7,572 nucleotides of DNA from assembly GCA_900752425.1 (NCBI GenBank), contig CAADVE010000193.1, positions 1-7,572 of the forward strand. Reading direction: 5' to 3'. The notes below the pieces were generated by a model. The model was not told the origin of the DNA. It made no database searches and saw only the letters and a program-made list of their open reading frames with translations. Shown here one piece after another: positions 5,291-7,572 of this stretch. This DNA comes from an uncultured Collinsella sp. Lineage in GTDB: Bacteria; Actinomycetota; Coriobacteriia; Coriobacteriales; Coriobacteriaceae. The translations under genes were made by a program, and so were the position numbers. How positions within the stretch are numbered: the stretch's first letter is position 1; the number at the start of each line of letters is the position of its first letter.

Positions 5291-6178
5291 ATGTATGACA
5301 AAGGACCCGTACCCGGACGCAACGACGCTTGCTGGTGCGGCAGCGGCAAGAAATATAAGAAATGCCATAGCGCCTTTGATGAGCGCCTTGAGCGCCTGTG
5401 GGAAGAGGGCTGGGAGGTCCTGCCCCGCACGCTCTACAAGACGCCCGCCGATATCGAGGGCATCAAGCGCTCGGCAGCCATCAACGTGGGCGTGCTCGAT
5501 TATGTGGGCGAGCATATCGCCGCAGGCATGACCACCAACCAGATCGACCAGATGATCTATGACTACACCGTCGAGCACGGCGGCACACCGGCAGACCTCA
5601 ACTACGAGGGCTACCCCAAAAGCGTGTGCATCTCGATCAACGACGTGGTCTGTCACGGTATCCCCTGCGATACGGATGTGCTGCACGAAGGCGACATCAT
5701 CAACGTGGATTGCTCCACGATCTTGGACGGCTACTTTAGCGACTCGAGCCGCATGTTCTGCATCGGCGAGGTCTCTGCCGAGCGCCAACGCCTGGTCGAC
5801 GTCACCCGCGCCAGCGTGGAGGCGGGTCTGGCGGCCGTCAAGCCATGGCTACCGCTGTCCGTTATGGCCGAGACCGTGCAAAAGACCGTCGAGGACGCCG
5901 GCTTTAGCGTGGTGCGCGAGTACGGCGGACACGGCATTGGCAAGGAGTTCCACGAGGACCCGTTTGTGGGCTTTACCACCGAGGCACCCGATGTGGACAC
6001 CATCATGGCCCCGGGCATGGTCTTTACCATCGAGCCCATGGTCAATGCCGGAGCGCCCGACATCAAGATTAGCAAGGGTGACGGTTGGTGCGTGCGCACC
6101 AAGGACGGCAGCGATTCGGCCCAGTGCGAGGTACAGCTCGTGGTGACCGAGGATGGTTACGAGCTGCTGAGCTGGTAG
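5291..6178 (+). CDS. map: Methionine aminopeptidase type I with N-terminal SEC-C zinc motif
   Basis: This 295-residue cytosolic enzyme removes the initiator Met from nascent proteins. The first 26 residues hold a SEC-C motif, CWCGSGKKYKKCH with Cys14, Cys16, Cys25 and His26, the same zinc motif found at the C-terminus of SecA; a short charged linker leads to the catalytic pita-bread domain from about residue 50. Catalytic and metal residues are all visible by family pattern: His122 (VCHGIP), Asp140 (INVDCS), Asp151 (FSDSS), His214 (GGHGIG), His221 (FHEDP), Glu248 (TIEPM) and Glu280 (AQCEVQ). E. coli MetAP is about 264 residues, and the extra length here is the SEC-C extension. Start: ATG with AAAGGAAG 6 nt upstream. 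It is flanked by the 67-nt inverted repeat and a strong terminator, so it is probably monocistronic and not in the ribosomal-protein operon where map often sits. Confidence 0.95.
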   Translation: MYDKGPVPGRNDACWCGSGKKYKKCHSAFDERLERLWEEGWEVLPRTLYKTPADIEGIKRSAAINVGVLDYVGEHIAAGMTTNQIDQMIYDYTVEHGGTPADLNYEGYPKSVCISINDVVCHGIPCDTDVLHEGDIINVDCSTILDGYFSDSSRMFCIGEVSAERQRLVDVTRASVEAGLAAVKPWLPLSVMAETVQKTVEDAGFSVVREYGGHGIGKEFHEDPFVGFTTEAPDVDTIMAPGMVFTIEPMVNAGAPDIKISKGDGWCVRTKDGSDSAQCEVQLVVTEDGYELLSW

Positions 6179-6188
6179 CTGTAGATAT

Positions 6189-6240
6189 GCCGGGCTACGC
6201 GATGGATATGCTAACCATCGCGTAGCCCGGCGTTTTATTT
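6189..6240 (+). terminator. Strong rho-independent terminator of the aminopeptidase gene
   Basis: GCCGGGCTACGCGATGG (6189-6205) pairs perfectly over 17 bp with 6215-6231 around a 9-nt loop, and GTTTTATTT follows. It begins 10 nt after the stop codon. Confidence 0.93.
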
Positions 6241-6246
6241 GAACGT

Positions 6247-6271
6247 TTTGCCTGATAAAACATGCCAAAAT
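6247..6271 (+). repeat. Dispersed 25-nt motif, copy 1
   Basis: TTTGCC, one base, GATAAAAC, one base, TGCCAAAAT. The same three blocks in the same order recur at 7485-7510, 1.24 kb away. Copy 1 continues into a palindrome with the sequence at 6284-6295. Confidence 0.65.
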
Positions 6272-6295
6272 AAATCTGTCCCCTTTTGGCAGGTT
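6259..6295. repeat. 12-bp inverted repeat in the leader of the dehydrogenase gene
   Basis: AACATGCCAAAA (6259-6270) and TTTTGGCAGGTT (6284-6295) are complementary at 11 of 12 positions around a 13-nt centre. It ends 18 nt before the GTG start, just ahead of the ribosome site, so it could act as an operator or leader hairpin. No clear promoter hexamers are visible between the upstream terminator and the gene, so the promoter may lie within this repeat. Confidence 0.5.
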
Positions 6296-6300
6296 GGGCG

Positions 6301-6306
6301 GAGAGG
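6301..6306 (+). promoter_or_regulatory. Ribosome binding site selecting a GTG start
   Basis: GAGAGG lies 7 nt before the GTG at 6314. The open frame extends back to a TTG at 6239, but that part covers the terminator tail and the inverted repeat and has no ribosome site. Confidence 0.7.
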
Positions 6307-6313
6307 ACTGCTT

Positions 6314-7249
6314 GTGAACATCCTGGTTTTGTTGCCTGTCAACGACCGCCATCGCGCAATTCTTGAGTCGAGTGCTCCGGGCGAGGACTTTATCTACACG
6401 AGCTCCGACGCCGCCACACATGAACAGGTCGCCGATGCCGACGTGATCTTGGGCAACATTGACCCTGCCCTGCTTACCGCGTGCAAGCACCTCCAGCTGT
6501 TGCAATTGCAGACCGCCGGCTATGACGACTACCTTGCCGCCGGCACCGTACCAGCCGACGCCAAACTGTCTTGCTCGGTGGGCGCCTACGGTCAGGCCGT
6601 AAGCGAGCACATGTTTGCCATGGTTCTTTCTATGATGAAGCGCCTGCCCGGCTATCACGACTTGCAGCGCGAGCATCGCTGGGAGGATTTGGGGCCGGTT
6701 ACCTCGCTTAAAAATGCCAACGTGCTGGTGCTGGGCGCAGGCGATATCGGCGGCCACTTTGCCACGCTCTGCCGCAGCATGGGCGCACACGTCCGCGGCA
6801 TCAAGCGCCATCCGCTCGTCTACCCCATTGTATTTGAGGACATGGACGGCATGGATGCCCTGTCTGAGCGCCTGGCCGAGGCCGATGTCGTCGCATCCTT
6901 TATGCCCAGCACACCCGAGACCCGCGGCCTGGCGAACGCCGAGTTCTTCGCCGCGATGAAGCCGGGCGCCTTCTTTGCCAACGGCGGCCGCGGCGATCTT
7001 GTGGTTGCCGACGATCTGGTTGCCGCTCTTGAGTCCGGACACCTTGCCGGCGCCGCGGTCGACGTCACCGACCCCGAGCCGCTGCCTGATACAAGCCCCC
7101 TGTGGGATGCGCCCAACATGCTCATCACACCGCATATCTCGGGCTGGTTCCACTTGGAGGCTACGCTCAACAATGTGGTCGACATTGCCGCGGAGAATCT
7201 GCGTCACCTGCAGGCAGGCGAGACCCTGCGCTGCTGGATCGAACATTAG
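6314..7249 (+). CDS. D-isomer-specific 2-hydroxyacid dehydrogenase family protein
   Basis: The protein is 311 residues from the GTG start, the usual family length. It has a split substrate domain (about 1-95 and 275-311) around a Rossmann domain. Seen: the dinucleotide loop LGAGDIGG (140-147), GGRGD with Arg226, DPEPLP with Glu255, and ITPHISG with His274, the Arg-Glu-His catalytic set. After the second Rossmann strand the sequence is GIKRHP (162-167): basic Lys164-Arg165 stand where NAD-specific members have Asp, which suggests NADPH preference, as in glyoxylate/hydroxypyruvate reductases. Family knowledge: these enzymes interconvert 2-oxoacids and D-2-hydroxyacids. The substrate cannot be fixed; glyoxylate, hydroxypyruvate or another short 2-oxoacid is plausible. 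It is cytosolic and likely monocistronic, lying between a terminator and a strongly structured 3' region. Confidence 0.9.
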   Translation: MNILVLLPVNDRHRAILESSAPGEDFIYTSSDAATHEQVADADVILGNIDPALLTACKHLQLLQLQTAGYDDYLAAGTVPADAKLSCSVGAYGQAVSEHMFAMVLSMMKRLPGYHDLQREHRWEDLGPVTSLKNANVLVLGAGDIGGHFATLCRSMGAHVRGIKRHPLVYPIVFEDMDGMDALSERLAEADVVASFMPSTPETRGLANAEFFAAMKPGAFFANGGRGDLVVADDLVAALESGHLAGAAVDVTDPEPLPDTSPLWDAPNMLITPHISGWFHLEATLNNVVDIAAENLRHLQAGETLRCWIEH

Positions 7250-7252
7250 ATT

Positions 7253-7280
7253 GTTCCGGCGTTTTACCAAACGCCGGAAC
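7253..7280 (+). terminator. 12-bp perfect hairpin directly after the dehydrogenase gene
   Basis: GTTCCGGCGTTT (7253-7264) pairs with AAACGCCGGAAC (7269-7280) around a TACC loop, starting 3 nt after the stop codon. CTCTCG follows where a T-run would be expected, so termination here would be inefficient; the hairpin may instead protect the mRNA 3' end. Confidence 0.5.
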
Positions 7281-7293
7281 CTCTCGACGCTGC

Positions 7294-7392
7294 GAGCCCG
7301 CCGTTTGGCCAATCTGCCGTTCAATTTCAAAGGCGCGACCAGAAGGTCAGCGCCTTTTCATTTCACGGCACCTTGGCTCAAACGGCGGGCTC
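7294..7392. repeat. 99-nt near-perfect long hairpin element
   Basis: The outer arms GAGCCCGCCGTTTG (7294-7307) and its exact complement (7379-7392) enclose further paired blocks in register: GCCAA/TTGGC, GCCGT/ACGGC, AAAGGCGC/GCGCCTTT and GACC/GGTC, closing on an AGAA loop (7341-7344). The mismatched parts are the 3-nt TCT/ACC bulge, an AT-rich patch and two single-base bulges. The inner stem (7329-7358) ends in TTTT on the + strand and could terminate the dehydrogenase transcript. The outer pairing is more than a terminator needs. Confidence 0.75.
7329..7358 (+). terminator. Candidate terminator formed by the tip of the long hairpin
   Basis: AAAGGCGC (7329-7336) and GACC (7337-7340) pair with GGTC (7345-7348) and GCGCCTTT (7350-7357) with one bulged A; TTTTCATTTC completes a T-rich tail on +. 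On the minus strand the stem is followed by TTTG, so weak action on the opposing transcript is possible. Confidence 0.6.
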
Positions 7393-7484
7393 TCGCTGAC
7401 TTTTATTCGACCTGCGGGATCTGACTAGCGCAGGCTCTGCCTATGAAGTCCTAGCAGTTCCGTCTTGTCGTTGGCGTTGAAGCA

Positions 7485-7510
7485 TTTGCCCAGATAAAAC
7501 CTGCCAAAAT
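7485..7510 (+). repeat. Dispersed 26-nt motif, copy 2
   Basis: TTTGCC, two bases, GATAAAAC, one base, TGCCAAAAT, matching copy 1 at 6247-6271 in 23 positions. The downstream palindromic half seen with copy 1 is not recognisable here. It sits 22 nt past the end of the minus-strand partial gene. Confidence 0.65.
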
Positions 7511-7532
7511 TGTCATCTCATCTTGGTCGATT

Positions 7533-7572
7533 TTAGAGCTCCACGCTTTCGGCGCCGTTGATGGTTAGGTCG
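7533..7572 (-). CDS. C-terminal end of an unidentified minus-strand gene (partial)
   Basis: Read on the minus strand from the right edge, the frame gives DLTINGAESVEL followed by TAA at 7533-7535. The residue composition and a stop placed just before an intergenic repeat look like a genuine gene end, but 12 residues are too few to recognise a family. The rest lies outside the window. Confidence 0.45.
   Translation of the reverse strand, partial: DLTINGAESVEL

Noticed and set aside
6239..6313. TTG start for the dehydrogenase
   Set aside because: This part covers the upstream terminator tail and an inverted repeat; the family N-terminus (NILVLLPV) begins at the GTG at 6314, which has a proper ribosome site.
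5849..7330. 493-codon minus-strand open frame across the aminopeptidase and dehydrogenase genes
   Set aside because: It runs antisense to two recognised genes and through the strong terminator between them; its translation is low in recognisable motifs. It is a composition shadow.
7411..7434. CCTGCG/CGCAGG hairpin as a terminator of the right-edge minus-strand gene
   Set aside because: The stem is only 6 bp with a 12-nt loop, and no T-run follows in the minus direction.
7250..7440. Small open frames within the region after the dehydrogenase
   Set aside because: They pass through the 99-nt palindrome and the hairpin after the stop codon, lack ribosome sites and start inside the dehydrogenase gene in other frames.
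1..7572. CRISPR array, tRNA, rRNA, transposase or prophage
   Set aside because: No regularly spaced repeats, no cloverleaf-like segment in the gaps and no recombinase or phage motif were found on either strand.

Overview
The window looks like ordinary chromosome from a GC-rich, low-complexity-intergenic bacterium, most likely a gut Coriobacteriia (Actinomycetota) of the Collinsella type. The reasons are the GC-rich third codon positions, the GTG start next to a clear Shine-Dalgarno, a methionine aminopeptidase with an N-terminal SEC-C zinc motif, and a REC/HD-GYP protein whose REC domain ends in an Arg-Pro-Phe motif instead of Lys-Pro-Phe. The genus is an inference; there is no rRNA, tRNA or marker that proves it. 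I see no transposase, phage gene, CRISPR array or toxin-antitoxin pair.

Layout, left to right. (1) A 5'-truncated class I glutamine amidotransferase-like hydrolase (peptidase C26, PuuD type) on +, ending at a strong terminator shared with the convergent genes. (2) On the minus strand, a two-gene cyclic-di-GMP signalling unit: a 626-residue protein with a Cys-containing N-terminal sensor-like region, a degenerate GGDEF domain, a REC domain and an intact HD-GYP phosphodiesterase, followed 23 nt later by a stand-alone Hpt phosphotransfer protein. A candidate promoter has a palindromic operator over its -35. (3) Also on minus, a separate alpha/beta hydrolase. (4) Divergently on +, a COG0731-type radical SAM protein, then a methionine aminopeptidase, then a D-2-hydroxyacid dehydrogenase family protein, each separated by intergenic DNA with its own hairpins, so they are probably independent transcripts. 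(5) At the right edge, the last codons of a minus-strand gene.

The signalling pair is the only set of genes that clearly works together. A phosphoryl group would pass between Hpt His61 and REC Asp323 of the large protein and would tune degradation of c-di-GMP by its HD-GYP domain. The GGDEF domain has lost its catalytic signature (Gly-Cys-Asp-Lys-Phe) but keeps the RxxD inhibitory-site motif, so it may bind c-di-GMP instead of making it. No histidine kinase is in the window.

The intergenic DNA is unusually rich in inverted repeats: a 20-bp perfect repeat before the aminopeptidase gene, a 32-nt palindrome between the divergent genes, a near-perfect 99-nt hairpin near the right end, and a 25/26-nt motif present twice 1.2 kb apart. 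Several of these may be dispersed genomic repeats or structured regulatory elements. They are the least explained part of the window.
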